Program-made: the position numbers and the translations under genes | Assembly (NCBI RefSeq): GCF_024362695.1 | Contig: NC_065407.1 | Coordinates: 9,362,001 to 9,426,000, forward strand | Origin: Pectinophora gossypiella | Lineage: Eukaryota; Arthropoda; Insecta; Lepidoptera; Gelechiidae | DNA: 64,000 nucleotides | Direction: 5' to 3' | Part shown: piece after piece, positions 1-12,235 of the stretch | Layout of the letters: each line of letters starts with the position of its first letter | Position numbering within the stretch: the stretch's first letter is position 1 | The notes under the pieces: model-generated | Databases searched by the model: none | What the model was told of the DNA's origin: nothing | What the model saw: only the letters and a program-made list of their open reading frames with translations

Positions 1-852
1 TCGACACTCTGTCATTAAAACGTCAGAACTGTCAGTTATTTCAGCTTATTAGCCCATGTTGGCTTCACATTATACCGGGCAGGCCTGCGTGTGGCTGATT
101 TGCACAAAAATGCATTTCTAACACAATTTAAGGTTCCGTAATTGAAAAGAGAACGACTGAATACTTATAAAATTATTTCAGTGTTGTTAAAAAATCGAGT
201 TCCATTCTGTTCCTTTTTTGTTTAGATGTATCTCAAATGAACTACAATCGATGCGATTTCTTTGCGGATTTTACTTTCCAAAATATTTAAAAAACGAATG
301 CATAAATTTGGTCTAACTCACGTTACGAGTACCATTAATTTGATTGATTCTTTGAAGATGTGTTTAGTCATGATATTTAGTATCTACCAATAGAGCGAAT
401 ATGTTACGGAACTCTTAAGAGCACGAGGCCAACTCGCTCTTATTTTTTTCGCTTGGACGGTTTTTTTTTCTAAAGTAGCAATAAAAATAGCTACCACCGG
501 TAGAACGATCGTTAAGCCTTGTTTACAGTGACTAAACAATTCCTACTAGCTAGTAGTAGCTAAAAACTTAGTATCAAATGACTCGTAAATGTGATTTATG
601 CTCTATTTTATTAAAGCTTACTGACATGTAATGTGATAACCATAAAATAACATCGACGACATGAGATATTTTATGGCGAAAAACTATCATATAATGCTGT
701 AACGGCGAGTTGTTGTTTTTATGTTCTTATAAAGCTGAAATTAAATTAAGTATATGTGTCTAAGTTATATTTATTAACACATAACAAAGGATGGCTCCCG
801 TATGTCCGAAGGTAGAGATGTATAGCATGTACCTATACCCACTCCTCGCCAG
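1..852. other. Unassigned AT-rich sequence
   Basis: No frame over 60 codons, no splice-supported exon and no repeat family recognised. Confidence 0.5.
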
Positions 853-1052
853 CTATCTTCTTATATCGTGTGGGTTGTGAGGTGAATTACCAACCTCATC
901 AACTCTGGTGTCAGGGTTACTATTAGACCCGCCAAAGGCCCCTGACATGACTCATATAACGACTACGTACTTACATCAGTAAGTAGTAACCGGGACCAAC
1001 GGCTTAACGTGCCTACCGAAGCACGGATCGTCTTACTTTCGGACAATCAGGT
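853..1052 (-). mobile_element. Core-containing SINE, left member of an inverted pair
   Basis: Reverse: TCGTGTGGGTTGTGAGGTG, GCCAAAGGCCCCTGACATG, ACATCAGTAAGTAGTAACCG, then the reverse core ACGTGCCTACCGAAGCACGG and TTACTTTCGGACAATCAGGT. Confidence 0.6.
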
Positions 1053-2640
1053 ATGTTTAAGTCCCATACAGGTAGTCCCAACTGAATTAAGGGTGACCGC
1101 AATATCTTTTCAAAAAATAACGAACGATTCGAGCGATGCGCTAACCTGTCATTGTGCGATTCAACATAATATTATTATCTATACAATACAATACAAATAC
1201 AGTTTATTGACCAAAATAAAAAAAGAAATAATTACAAAAAGTATCTTAACTAAGTACATGGCAAATGGCCATCTATCTTGGAACGAATATAAGGAGTAGC
1301 TGCGGATTGTTCTATCATAACTACGCCTGTTTCGAACTAGGCTGTATCTTTCTACCCTGCACCATGCTAAAGCGCAAATGGTATACTTAGTGAAAAATAG
1401 AAAGCATTTTCTTAGAGATGACGTAATCTCCCAGTCGTCGTAAGTGCCTCACGTTTGTGTGGAATTTCCAGCTGAAGAGCACTTGTATCTGCTGGAAGAA
1501 CTCTCTACGCCCGGTGACTCGTTTAACTTATATTATTGTCGCTTGTTACCAAATTCTGAGAAAGTTTCCTCTGTGCTTCCTTTGTAGTTTTCAAATCGAA
1601 TGTTGGTTACGTATTGATTGAACTGATCTAAACTGTAAATAGACGATAAAATATAATTTTATGATTGTAACGAATTTAATAATAATCATAAAATCTTTAT
1701 TTCAGGTAACGATCCAAAGTATAATACATATCATACTTAATACAAAGAAATATATTAAATCAAATAAAATAAAATTTATTTAAAAACTGTAAAATAGAAA
1801 AAATTACATTTATGATTAATTTTTAATAAAAATTTGGTAATTTTCGGTTTCGTTTTTTTGACCCTTCGACAAATAGGTACACGACAAAAGCGAACATTAG
1901 CGTATTTATATTTTTTAATTAAGATCTCTTTGATATTCCATGTACAAAAATGAGCTAGTCGTTACTAGCGAACTTTTTAATTTTCTTGTACTTATGCTAT
2001 TTACATAAACAGCACAGAAAACTTGTCAGTGGGAAGAAGCGATAGATTCTGTTAAAATTATTACCAAAAGTAGTTTACAATGAAGTTTTCATTATTATTA
2101 ATGATTATTTAAATACTACTGTACAAGACCTTGTTATATAGTATTCAAAATGAACTTGAAATTCAATGTTAACCTGTCCAGTGTATTATATAACTTAATC
2201 TATACATCGCATATTTTCTTTTGAATTCTGATTATATCAAGCTAAGAGTACAATTACATTGAACTTGTGTACTTTATGTTCGTGTTATAAGGTTATAAAC
2301 AACATTAAGAGGCAAATGGTCATTGCGCTTTACTGGCATTTGACGCTCGATTGAGAGAGATACAAAAGGTCATAAAGGCGCTTTTTATTGAACGAAAATC
2401 ACGACAATGTAACTTAACACTACATTAAGTAATATTCGTATCATGATAAGAACTTATGTGCGTGGCACATGAATTATGGTTATTGTTCCATTTCCCTTTG
2501 ATAGTTTGGATATATGGAATGCTAATGTTCTAATGAAATACAATATTTAACCAAACGCGCTCCCTATTTAAGAGATTTTCTGCGGAAATAAGTAGGTACA
2601 AAATCTCTTTTATTGCTTTAAGCTTTAAGTTTCGAAATTT
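1053..2640. other. Unassigned sequence between inverted SINEs
   Basis: AT-rich with A- and T-runs near 1640-1850. The frame from 1009 begins inside the SINE and has no gene-like support. Confidence 0.45.
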
Positions 2641-2836
2641 AGACAGACAGTGCTCCGAAAGTAAGATGATTCGTGTTTTGGAAGGTACGTTAAGCCGTTT
2701 GTACCGTCTACTATTTACCGATGTATGTAAGTAGTACGCAAGCCATGACAGGGGCCTTTGGCGGTTCAATAATAACCCTGACACCAGGGTTGACGGGGTT
2801 AGTAATCCACGTCACAACCCACACGATAGAAGAAGA
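2641..2836 (+). mobile_element. Core-containing SINE, right member of an inverted pair
   Basis: Forward version of 853-1052: GAAGGTACGTTAAGCCG, GACAGGGGCCTTTGGCGG, CCCTGACACCAGGGTTGA and ACAACCCACACGATAGAAGA. About 1.6 kb separates the pair. Confidence 0.6.
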
Positions 2837-3256
2837 CTTAGTGTTAGAAAATGACTAAAATGGCAAGCGCGAAACCTATTCAAAAATACAGTAAAATTAA
2901 CGGACTGAACACTTAGGTATATATTCTTGTCAGTCCCTAGTAACTTCAACTCTACCAACACCTTTACGTCACATATACACGACGCGATATATTTACTGAC
3001 TGCAACGATATTCCCTGGACAAAAAACCATCGTAAATACAAGCATGTCTTTTTGATCCCGACCACGCATGTTTCACTGTTAATTTATTCTAATTGGCAAT
3101 CTCATTATATTGTCTCCTCCACATCTGTAGTATTTGGCCAAGTAAGTAAATATATATAGTGGATTGACATTCTATAGAATTGCAACAATTTGTGGCACAG
3201 CGACATCGGCGGAGCGCATTGTTGGAATGCCACGCAGGCTAGATGTCTTGAGTTGT

Positions 3257-3770
3257 CTATACAGGGTGTTAGTGACATCGTAACGAAAACTTTGAGGAAT
3301 CATTCAGATCATGATTCTGAGTTGATATAATGTGGGATTTTCTGTCGCACAAGTATGGAACTGAAAATAATTACGAAAATACAAAAAAAAAACATGAATT
3401 TTCCGACAGGAAATTCCACTTGATATCAACTCAGAATCATGATCTGAATCACCAACCATCATGGTCTATTAATATTCGTTACGTTGTTACTAACACCCAT
3501 ATCTACTTGTATGACTAGGTATCTGTATGTACTTGTACTTGGGTGTAAGTGACATCGTAACGAATACTGACAGTGATGATTCAGCTCATTATTCTGAGTT
3601 AATATTAAGTGGAATTTTCCATCGCAAAAGTATATAATGGAAAATAATTTAAAAAACTAAAAAAGAATCATGAATTTTGCGACAGAAAATTCCACTTGAT
3701 ATTAACTAAGAATCATAGTCTGAATCATCCCCCTCAGTATTCGTTACGATGTCACTTACACCCTGTATAG
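3257..3770. mobile_element. Double-hairpin MITE
   Basis: Ends CTATACAGGGTGT (3257-3269) and ACACCCTGTATAG (3758-3770) are perfect inverted copies. Inside are two hairpin units, 3261-3497 and 3541-3770, each beginning GGGTGT(A/T)AGTGACATCG or an equivalent. Each folds through ATCAACTCAGAATCATGATC-type arms around an A-rich loop. No coding. Confidence 0.7.
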
Positions 3771-3778
3771 CACGTTGT

Positions 3779-3980
3779 TTTTTTTGACGTGATGTATTAT
3801 AGATGTCCCTTTGATGGATCACTATTTTTAGCCGGACAAGTGAGGGAATTCACCCGGTGTCATGGGCGAATCCAGGGGATGGCTTTTATAGAAATCTCTA
3901 CGGAAATAAGTTGTCTGCGACCTGGTGACCCCTGCCATACAGGCTGGATCCACTCCTACCCAGTGTCTCAAATTTAAAAA
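3779..3980 (+). repeat. Interspersed repeat, diverged relative of the 35068 family
   Basis: T-run, GACGTGATGTATTATAGAT, TTAGCCGGACAAGTGAGG and TTCACCCGGTGTCATGGG. Confidence 0.4.
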
Positions 3981-4557
3981 TAATGTCAACTGTGATGTCC
4001 AAGAATGTTAGATAGCACCTAAGTGCAATAAGTCAGAAAAAATATCGGCGCGTATAAGGATGCTGTCACACGCGCCGGTTTCACATAATAAGTATCTACA
4101 GAAAATGATCAATAAAACAAAATAATTTTCATTTGTGGTATTTGTTGGTACCTGCACAACTTTGTTTGCACCATTCTAGCTCTTAGCCTTCTTTATACCA
4201 ACCAACAAATCAGATAAAGCACTTAACACAAACAGCACTATGCATGGCTCACCGCTAATCATGCGACTGTATAAGTCCGAGTATTAGGCTTGAAAATATC
4301 GAAGTCGTGATCATACTGCCTCACGTATTACTTTAATTAAAGGTATAGGGTACCTTGCTGTATGTTAACAAAACTGCATCTCAGTTTGTAACTAAGCAGG
4401 CACTGTTAATTGCTTGTCAAACACAAGGGCGTAAATCTTGTCAGAATTGTCAGAACATTGACGTGGTTAGACACGCACAGAATATTATGTACCTACCTAT
4501 CTGTGCACTTGTAAACATTCTTTTTTTGTTTTGTATATATTTTAAATATCATAAACA

Positions 4558-4816
4558 GCCTGTATACGTCCCACTGCTAGACACAGGCCTCTACTCAATC
4601 AACCGGAGGGGGTATGGAGCATAGTCCACCACGCTTCTCCACTGCGGGTTGGTGGCGAATCATATTACTTTTTCAGACAATCAGGTGTTTCAACTCTGAA
4701 AAGTCCTTACCCAACAAAGAAAAGTCTCACAAATTGATTTCGACAATGTCCCCGTCGGGAATCGAACCCGGACCTCCAAATCGTGAGCCTTACTCTCAAA
4801 TCACTAATCAATATAG
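4558..4816 (-). mobile_element. tRNA-derived SINE, reverse copy
   Basis: CGTCCCACTGCTAGACACAG at the left; GGGAATCGAACCCGG (reverse B box) near 4756. The shared core is deleted between GGTGGCGAAT and TTTTTCAGACAATCAGGTG. Confidence 0.7.
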
Positions 4817-5077
4817 TATGGGATCACATTAAATTGAAAATAAAATATTTATGTGTACTATCAGATCAGATTCGTGGCAGTTTGCTAAAGAACGTAAAAG
4901 GAAGAATGACTTTTTATCAAAGAATGAAGAGTGAGAATAGGTTGAGAAGTTAAAGTAAGATTATGCTGCATATACTCACAAATTGCAGTAACTACTTCCT
5001 ATTCTTACTAATTGTAATAAATCGCCAATGCGCCTGTTCATTCAAATATGACCTTATGGATGCTGCCAAGTGTGCCA

Positions 5078-5130
5078 GAGAGTGTGAGTACAAGAGTGTG
5101 TGAATGTGAGTGAGTGTGTGTGTGTGTGTT
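5078..5130 (+). repeat. Imperfect GT/GAGT microsatellite
   Basis: Repeated GAGTGTG and GTGTGTG units within otherwise unique sequence. Confidence 0.7.
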
Positions 5131-5410
5131 TATCCGGGTGGCAAGCTACTGGGCTGCAAATGAACCACACGGACATTAAACGTTTATGTTTCAAATTTGT
5201 TGCCACCACAACTAGATCAAGATTAACTTAACTTAGTGTCATATATGCATAAAGGTAGCCGTGTAAGCTCCCGACATCTCCCGTAATCAGTCACGAACCT
5301 GGCTGAAAGTGCACCGGAGCTCACTAATGACATGCTCACTACACGCGACGCTGAGGACACATTTTACACAAGAATACTCCTTATGAATAACAGAGTTATT
5401 ATTAAAGTGA

Positions 5411-5514
5411 GTATCATCATCATCAATTTAAGAGCCACGCTCTTGTCGGTGTAGCATTTTCCATTCCAGTCTATCAAAGGCCAATTCCTTGACTTCCCTA
5501 TAAGACACGACGTT
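5411..5514 (-). mobile_element. LINE C-terminal fragment
   Basis: The minus strand reads NVVSYREVKELAFDRLEWKM then LHRQERGS and TAA at 5428, followed by an ATGATGATG tail. Same family as 61028, uninterrupted for 28 codons. Confidence 0.7.
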
Positions 5515-6519
5515 AAAAGTGAGTATATTTACCAAATATTCGCCACGATTACGGTTGTTATGGGCACTGGCCATCAGTCATTGCATTTTCATAGCTAATA
5601 TTTGTGACATCGCATGTAGACGTTCTGTCCGTGAAAGTGTTAAGTAACTTTTACAGCGGCTTCAATGTGCAGCGGGAGGAACAACGGCCAAACGAGATAA
5701 TTTATGATGTGATATAAAAAACGCGACTAAAATGAGTAGAGGTACTGAAGTCATCGATTTTACTCCGTCTGGCACTAAGAAAAAAGTCGGAAATCGATAA
5801 CTATCTGTTCTGTGTGTACTGTAACAGTAAATTGTGAAAATTTAAATAGTGTTCATCTAGAGTATTGTTATATTTTTTAGTTTTTCGATCTAAAGTTGTA
5901 TCAACACATGCCAATGCAGAAGTGACATACACATCGCGCGGGACACAATATTTATCGCAGGCTTGGACTAAACAGTACGACGTTTCTTTACCTAGTCAGC
6001 ATCGATATGTCTAACGGCACGCGTCATCAGAACTCATGCAACAAGGGCTTTTGAAACTAGCTGTTTTCCTTGTTCTTTTTCATTAGATCATTAGTCTTTG
6101 TAAATTATACAAAAATAAAATATAATATAATCATTGATAAATGGTCTTGTATAATTTTATTTTATGATAAATGTCCTCTGTTTAGCATACGTAAAACATT
6201 AATATAAGCCAATTAGCTTTCACGGAAACACCTCGTTCATAACTTAACGTAAAACAAATTATACCGCAAGATATTACTATGAAATTCTTAGCGTGTGATT
6301 GATTAAAATGAATTAGTGATATATGTAGAAATGGCGTGTTCTAAATAAAGGAGCTATTAAAATTACACTTGCAATAGTGAGTTGGTGTTTTATACATTTA
6401 TAATGTGAAATGTGACAGACACCAACCACGCCTTGTATGCCTAGCGCGGCGGGCAGAACACGTAATTCGAACCTGTAACCAAACAAGACAAGATGCGTGT
6501 TTTAACTCAGTCTTCAGAC
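5515..6519. other. Unassigned sequence
   Basis: No gene or named repeat seen; a short GC-rich patch at 6430-6470 is not open for long in any frame. Confidence 0.45.
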
Positions 6520-6538
6520 TTGTACTTCCGCTTGGTCA

Positions 6539-6846
6539 CGTCATCTCCCTAGCATTATCCCGTTTTTCATAGAGTCCGCGTACCTAACCTGAAGATTTCA
6601 CAGGTTCTGTTTCTTACAAAAGCGACTGCCTGTCTGACCTTCCAACCCGCGAAGGGAAAACTAGCCCAATACAGGTTAGGTCACATGTAGGTTTCCTCAC
6701 GAAGTTTTCCTTCACCGCTGAGCACGTGATAATCATTTATGATCAAAACATGAATTCTACAATTATTAGTTTAGGCCTGTGGTGGATTCGAACCTGCGAC
6801 CTTTAATTGAGAGGCAAACGTTCTACCAACTGGACTACCACGGTCT
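6539..6846 (-). mobile_element. tRNA-derived SINE, full length, with 19-bp target-site duplication
   Basis: TTGTACTTCCGCTTGGTCA (6520-6538) and TTGTACTTCCGCTTGATCA (6847-6865) flank it with one mismatch. On the minus strand the head has TAGTCCAGTTGGTAGAACG (A box) and GGTTCGAATCC (B box), and the body runs to CTAGGGAGATGACG. Copies are at 10560, 24887 and 30313. Confidence 0.85.
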
Positions 6847-7169
6847 TTGTACTTCCGCTTGATCATATCCTTTTAAAAAGATAAAATGAAGTTTCCTGCG
6901 GTTTTTACAGTTCTAAAGGGACAAATTGTCAGACTATGCCCGAAAAGCTGACAAAATTAATTTATTATGAGAATCCGCAAAGTAAGATAACGGATTAAAA
7001 ATTAATTACAAGTTTGGAAACGGGCTTTGGGGACACCGACAGACTAAAAAAGTTTGGCGTGCATTTTCAACTGAAATGAGAATGAGTTTTAACTATCTAG
7101 CTTAAAATTAATGGGACAGCAGCTAGTTGTTCTTTGTCGAACTTAAATTTTAAAATACGTCACCTTAAA

Positions 7170-7320
7170 GGTTAAAAAGGCCACATTGAACTAATTCGGA
7201 TACAAGAGCAATATTGCTACTTGACATTTTGTTGCCACTGTGCGCATACTTTTATGAGCAAATGTCAAATTGCAATATTAGCTTTTAGATGAATTCCAAC
7301 TATGTGTCCTCTTTAGAACC
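7170..7320. mobile_element. Palindromic MITE (GGTTAAAAAGGCCACAT family), diverged
   Basis: Left GGTTAAAAAGGCCACATTG; centre GCAATATTGCTACTTGACAT against AAATGTCAAATTGCAATAT; the right end is eroded. Confidence 0.65.
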
Positions 7321-7554
7321 CTTGTTGTTTTTATTCTCAAAAATTTATGCCTTCTGTGGTCTTTAATGGGGTAGAAGGACCAGTTATACAAGTTTAACAT
7401 GTGTTTGACCATCATATTATTGTATCTAGTGCTTTTAAAACATATTTACGGCGGACTTTTAAAGAAGACAATTCACTACTGACGATCGCATGATACTGGT
7501 TAGTTTTGAATTAATGAAGAATTGAAAACCTTCTTTTTTGAAGACGTTTAAAAT

Positions 7555-7668
7555 ACATACATACATAAACTCACGCCTATTTCCTACCGGGGTAAGCAGA
7601 GACTATAGAATTCCATTTGCTTCGATCCTGACACACTTGCTTCCTTCACATTCATCAATCGTTTAAAA
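7555..7668 (-). mobile_element. LINE 3' end with (CATA)n border
   Basis: Same family as 15235: CATACATACATAAACTCACG at the left edge, then the reversed QDRSKWN-coding region, with a small deletion near the ATCAATCG end. Confidence 0.6.
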
Positions 7669-9306
7669 TACTTGCAGTTAATAAAATTAAAATATGTATT
7701 TACATAGTTAACAGTTTATAATTATATTCATATAAAATCCAATTGCCCCCGACCACGCTGCATTAATAGCTAGCTCTATTCTCCATGCAGGATGGTGAAT
7801 AACCCTTAATTAAATAGAAAATTAACTGCTGAACGAATTCATGTAATTAATTATATGACAGTATCACTATGAAACGTTAAGCGTTTATTACAAAGTACTA
7901 ACCACTTAAAATTAAGCTACGCAAGGGTCGATTTTATTTTAATTATAAATGCTTTAATTACCGAATAAGTGATACAAGACTAAGACCTCTACAATGTGCA
8001 CTTATAAAGGCACTTAGTTCTATATTAATACTTGCAAATAATGGAACTAATCGTTGAAACTCCTATTCATTAGAAAATTTCTTTTGTTTTGTACAAAGTG
8101 CTGATTTTGATTAAAGCTTAGCTACTGTCTTCATCATACTTCAAATAATATTTAGAAATCTATGAACTGATTCACACATTTGCTTCTTTATACCACATAT
8201 AGCAAAATGTTATGAAACATTTTGTAACACCAATGATATACAACTGTATCTCATGTCGTCGTTATGATTATGTAAGTAATTTCAGTTTCAGTAAATTGTT
8301 TTTCAACAGAGTTCTAACAGACTTTTTGTTTAATACTTGTACGGTCACGAGTACTAATATGTATACACTTTGAAATCATGTCACATTAACTTTTTTGCAG
8401 ATGAAACCGTAAGTCTCATTAAATGTCAAATATGATAGTGCGACAAGGTTCTAAAGTGGGTACATGATGTTGCTGACTGTATGGACACTAACCACTGGTC
8501 ATTGACCTTTAGTATGACATTTGGAGATCGGGACATATCGCCTGTAGACCTTGTGAAGCGAAGATTTTCAGACGTAAGAATTTAAACGAAATCGCGTCCA
8601 AGCTCTCAGATAACGAATAATGTAGTTACGTACTTACCTGGCACACTAGTCCACTACCTACTAATGTTGAGTATCGTATTCATACCGGACTTTCCTTGCA
8701 TGGCTAGTTTCCGGCAAGTGACGAAGCGACGGTGACTATTAATTATGGCGTCGCCCTACGAATGTTTTCACCAAATTGTTTGTACACCGGTATGTATGTT
8801 GGTCGTGCACTATTATTTCTCGTAATTTTCCCTTGACACTTGACAGGTTACAAGAAATGGGTGTTACTTATGAATTATTTAGGGTGTTTTTAGCGCCCTC
8901 TCAAAAACACATTCGTCATGAATTTAAAAAGTACGTCCTTGAAATGTACACTAAGTCCTTCCCTGGGTTTTTGCGTATTTGTGTGCAAAATGGTATTCAA
9001 TTATGCGTAAAAAGTTGACAGACATGGCAGTAGAGTTACTTTCGCATTTATTAGTACCTATTTCCTTACGTAGTTTAAAAAAACAATCTAATGTTCCTAA
9101 ATTAAAATTGTAGCGAAGTAGTGTGGTGGAAATCCCGTACTGGCCAGTAATCCTTACTATCGATAAGGGACATTGCGTCCGCTAATCGATCCCGTACATG
9201 CTGCATACTCCATATTAAATAGGCAAGCGATGCGTTCAAACAGTCCTACTAACATTGAATAAAATATAACTTGCCATAAGAAGTAATACACATACGTCAG
9301 CAAGCT
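7669..9306. other. Unassigned sequence apart from the MITE at 8339
   Basis: Only chance-level frames, such as an 80-codon frame at 8776 with no splice context. Confidence 0.4.
8339..8481. mobile_element. 150-bp MITE (GTACGGTCACGAG family)
   Basis: Left GTACGGTCACGAGTACTAAT and the reversed right end (TACAGTCAGCAACATCATGT) form imperfect arms of about 50 bp around GTAAGTCTCATTAAATG. Sisters are at 43124 and 53511. Confidence 0.65.
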
Positions 9307-10147
9307 AACGTCAGAAGCTAAAGTTCCGGGCAGTCAGCGACAAAGCGGCCGACGGCGTTCCGGGGCGTACGGAAATGGACCGACCGCCGACACGACATTC
9401 ACTTAGCTCGCGACAAATCGGAACATGCTCTTATCGGTCAAGTTAATACATTTGTAAGTGAAATAACAAGGGAACATTATTGCTTTTTTAATGCTATGTC
9501 TCCAAGTAGGTACCTATTTTTATTTTTTGCCCAAGTCCCACTGCTTTTGTCGGCTACTTAGGTGGTTTTAGAATATATTCAGTTATAGAAACAATTGTCC
9601 GACGCGTTCTATGAATATTATTTACCATGAGAAAAATACACAATAATGTAGATGTAACTACGTCACCAAGCGAACGTCAGAAGTTAAAGTTTCAAGCTGT
9701 AAGTGAAATAGGGGACGTCGACGTTCAAAGCGAGCGGAAATGGACCGACCGACGACACGACATCTACTAAGCTCGCGACAAATCGGATCACTACTTAACA
9801 TGCTCTTATCGTTTATCAAGTTATAAATACAAAAAGATTTGTATATGAAAATATTATACTGCTCTTTACTTTAGCACCGGATCACAAAGTAGGTAACATT
9901 AAAAATGTAAAGTAACATTTGTTTTAACTCATTTATCATATTGTCATTTACGTGATATTAACATTTTTTTATAGAAATGTTACACGTTCAATAAATATTA
10001 CTAACCGGAAGAAAAAAAAAACGAACGTCAGCGGCTAAGTTCCGGGCAGCCAGCGAAAAAGGGAACGACGACGTTCCAAACCGAGCGGAAATGGACCGAC
10101 CGTCGTTATGGCGACATTCACTTACCTTGTTCGCGACAAAACGGAAC
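9307..10147 (+). repeat. Three-unit tandem array, about 355 bp per unit, with GC-rich cores
   Basis: Cores at 9307-9430, 9671-9787 and 10022-10147 share AACGTCAG, CGGAAATGGACCGACCG and TCGCGACAAA(A/T)CGGA; spacing is 364 and 351 bp. The cores are GC-rich while the spacers are AT-rich and diverged. No frame is conserved across the three cores. Function unknown: satellite-like array or clustered regulatory element. Confidence 0.65.
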
Positions 10148-10426
10148 ACAATGGAAACGTGCAACATACTTATAAACTTTTTGCTTACTTAATATAATTA
10201 AAATACTTGACGTATTGTTATATTAATATTTACAATCTATCTATATAATTTCTTATTAAAACATTTACAAAAATAAACTTAAACTAAATTGGACATCTCT
10301 AAAATCGATACACCTCGAAGGAAAAATCGCTTCTTCTAAAAGTACCAAAGATGGGCACGGCAGGCTGGTAACGTCTCGGTAAGGGTTAGTAATTATCAGT
10401 TGGATAGCAATTTATGATTTGGCAGT

Positions 10427-10942
10427 CTAAAAAGGCCACATTGAAGCAATTCATCTAAAAAATCAATATTGCTATTTGTCATTTTTTAACATCGCGCGCT
10501 TACTTTGATATGCGGAAATGTCAAATTGCAATATTGCTTTCTAGATGAATTGATTTAATATCCAGCTGTACGTGGTTGCCCAGTTGGAAGACCGCTTGAC
10601 TCTCACTGTAAGTTCGCAGGTTCGAATCCAGCACGGCCCAATTTATTTTCCAAATCGTTATGCGAATTCATGTTTGGATCATAAATGATTATCACGTGTT
10701 CAGCGGCGGAGGAAAATATTGTGAGGAAAACCACATATCCGAGAAATGCCTTTCGTGTGACCTAATGTCACATACCCCCGATGGGCTAGTTTTACTTTCG
10801 CGTGTTGAAAGGTCAGACAGGCAGTCGCTTCTTTATGAAACCGGACCTGTCAAATCTTGAGGTTAGGTAAGCGGACCCTGTGAAAACAGGATAACGCTAG
10901 GGAGATGATTTGATGAATTTCTTTAATGTGGCCTTTTAGCCC
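10427..10942. mobile_element. Palindromic MITE, split by a SINE
   Basis: Left part 10427-10559 (CTAAAAAGGCCACATTG ... CTAGATGAATTGATTTAAT) and right end 10928-10942 (GTGGCCTTTTAGCC). The interruption is the SINE at 10560-10911. Confidence 0.75.
10560..10911 (+). mobile_element. tRNA-derived SINE inserted inside a MITE
   Basis: Plus orientation: TGCCCAGTTGG (A-box-like), GGTTCGAATCC (B box, 10619-10629), body through AGGTCAGACAGGCAGTCGC, end GGGAGATGATT. Flanks 10544-10559 and 10912-10927 match at 14 of 16 positions (GATGAATT..TTTAAT), and both lie within one MITE arm. Confidence 0.85.
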
Positions 10943-11687
10943 AGGCCACTTGTGGTTCTGCCTCGTCTATTTTCTTCTTTGAAATATTAAATTTTATTTC
11001 CGTATTATTAAAATTTTCCTGTAATTTTAATAAAGGTTCTAATTAGAGAATATTAAAAGGATATTACTTTGATATTTTAAATTAATCTTACTTAAATAAA
11101 AAAAAATCATATTTCTATATAATGCACAGTTTAATTTTATATCGCATAAACGAGATCAAAGGATATTATGTAAAGTATTTTTCTTCAATGATATTATAAT
11201 TTTATCTAATTTTGTAAAATTGCTTTCTTTTCTCAGATGAGGCGTTTAAAAGAAAAACATTTTATAATTCTACCTACTTATATATTGCGTCACCTCAGGT
11301 AATACTTAAAAACCCTCGTTTATACACCTTGTCTGAGGACTCTGAGGTACACACCTTGATAACACCTTTACAAAATCTTAGAATGAACCTTGTACGAACC
11401 AATATAAGTTCCCTTGTGTTGTATGCTTCGTGTAAAAACCCTTTGAGCAAACTTTGATTGCTCGCCACGTCGCTAAACCAAGCCGATATGAAAGCCTAGG
11501 CTGAAAGCAAGAATATCGCTAAAAGCTAGATCCATCAGGCAGCCACTCTGCGGTTGCTTTTACCCTGGATATTGAAGATGCGAATATTTTCAAGTTTCTT
11601 GTACTTTGGAAAATTCGCATTGGGCCTTGAACTCGTCTACGTACAAGTCCAATGTTGGGTAGATGACATAACATAACATAATATATA

Positions 11688-11831
11688 TTACACGTCCCAC
11701 TGCTGGGCACAGGCCTCCCCTTAATCAACTGGAGCAGACTCCGCTACGCTGCTCTACTGCGGGTTGTTGGAGGTGTTTTACGGATAATAGCCGGGACCAG
11801 CAGTTTAACGTGCCGTCCGAAGCAAGGAAGA
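11688..11831 (-). mobile_element. tRNA-derived SINE, 3' half
   Basis: CGTCCCACTGCTGGGCACAG, GCTCTACTGCGGGTTG and the core (AACGTGCCGTCCGAAGCA) without the tRNA head. Confidence 0.6.
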
Positions 11832-11851
11832 TAAATTACATTGTATGACAT

Positions 11852-11931
11852 ACATACATAAACTCACGCCTATTTCCCACCGGGGTAAGCAGAGACTATA
11901 GAATTCCATTTGCTTCGATCCTGACACACTC
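11852..11931 (-). mobile_element. LINE 3' end flanked by a 14-bp target-site duplication
   Basis: 5'-truncated copy of the (TATG)n-tailed LINE. ACATTGTATGACAT occurs on both sides (11838-11851 and 11932-11945), direct evidence of target-primed insertion, here into older SINE-derived DNA. Confidence 0.75.
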
Positions 11932-11963
11932 ACATTGTATGACATGTTTATATAATAGGAACG

Positions 11964-12006
11964 ATGATTCACCACACAACCCACATGATAGAAGAAGAAG
12001 AAGAGC
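11964..12006 (+). mobile_element. Core-containing SINE, terminal fragment
   Basis: ACACAACCCACATGATAGAA followed by (GAA)n, the end of the family at 2641. Confidence 0.4.
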
Positions 12007-12235
12007 GCGCTGCATCTAATCAAATGTGATACTATTACAAAACGTCAAAGTATTTGTAATATAAATGTATGAAATTACAAAATGTATGACATTATCAAGT
12101 CGAACTACAACTTTCGGTAAGTACCTAGATACATGGGGTTGGTTTTCTATCATCTTAGACTGATTTCTATATTAATATTACAATTTTTTTTCCTCATGTG
12201 GACGTTCCTTTATTAGATTTTTCTTTTTATTTTAG

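Noticed and set aside
1009..1299. 96-codon frame
   Set aside because: Starts at GTG inside the reversed SINE core and reads out into AT-rich DNA.
6780..6846. tRNA gene
   Set aside because: A and B boxes are present, but it is the head of a SINE with target duplications, and the acceptor stem does not pair cleanly.
9307..10147. CRISPR-like array
   Set aside because: Repeats are over 100 bp with 230-bp diverged spacers, and the DNA is eukaryotic.
10565..10640. tRNA gene
   Set aside because: Same SINE family as 6539; body and tail follow directly.
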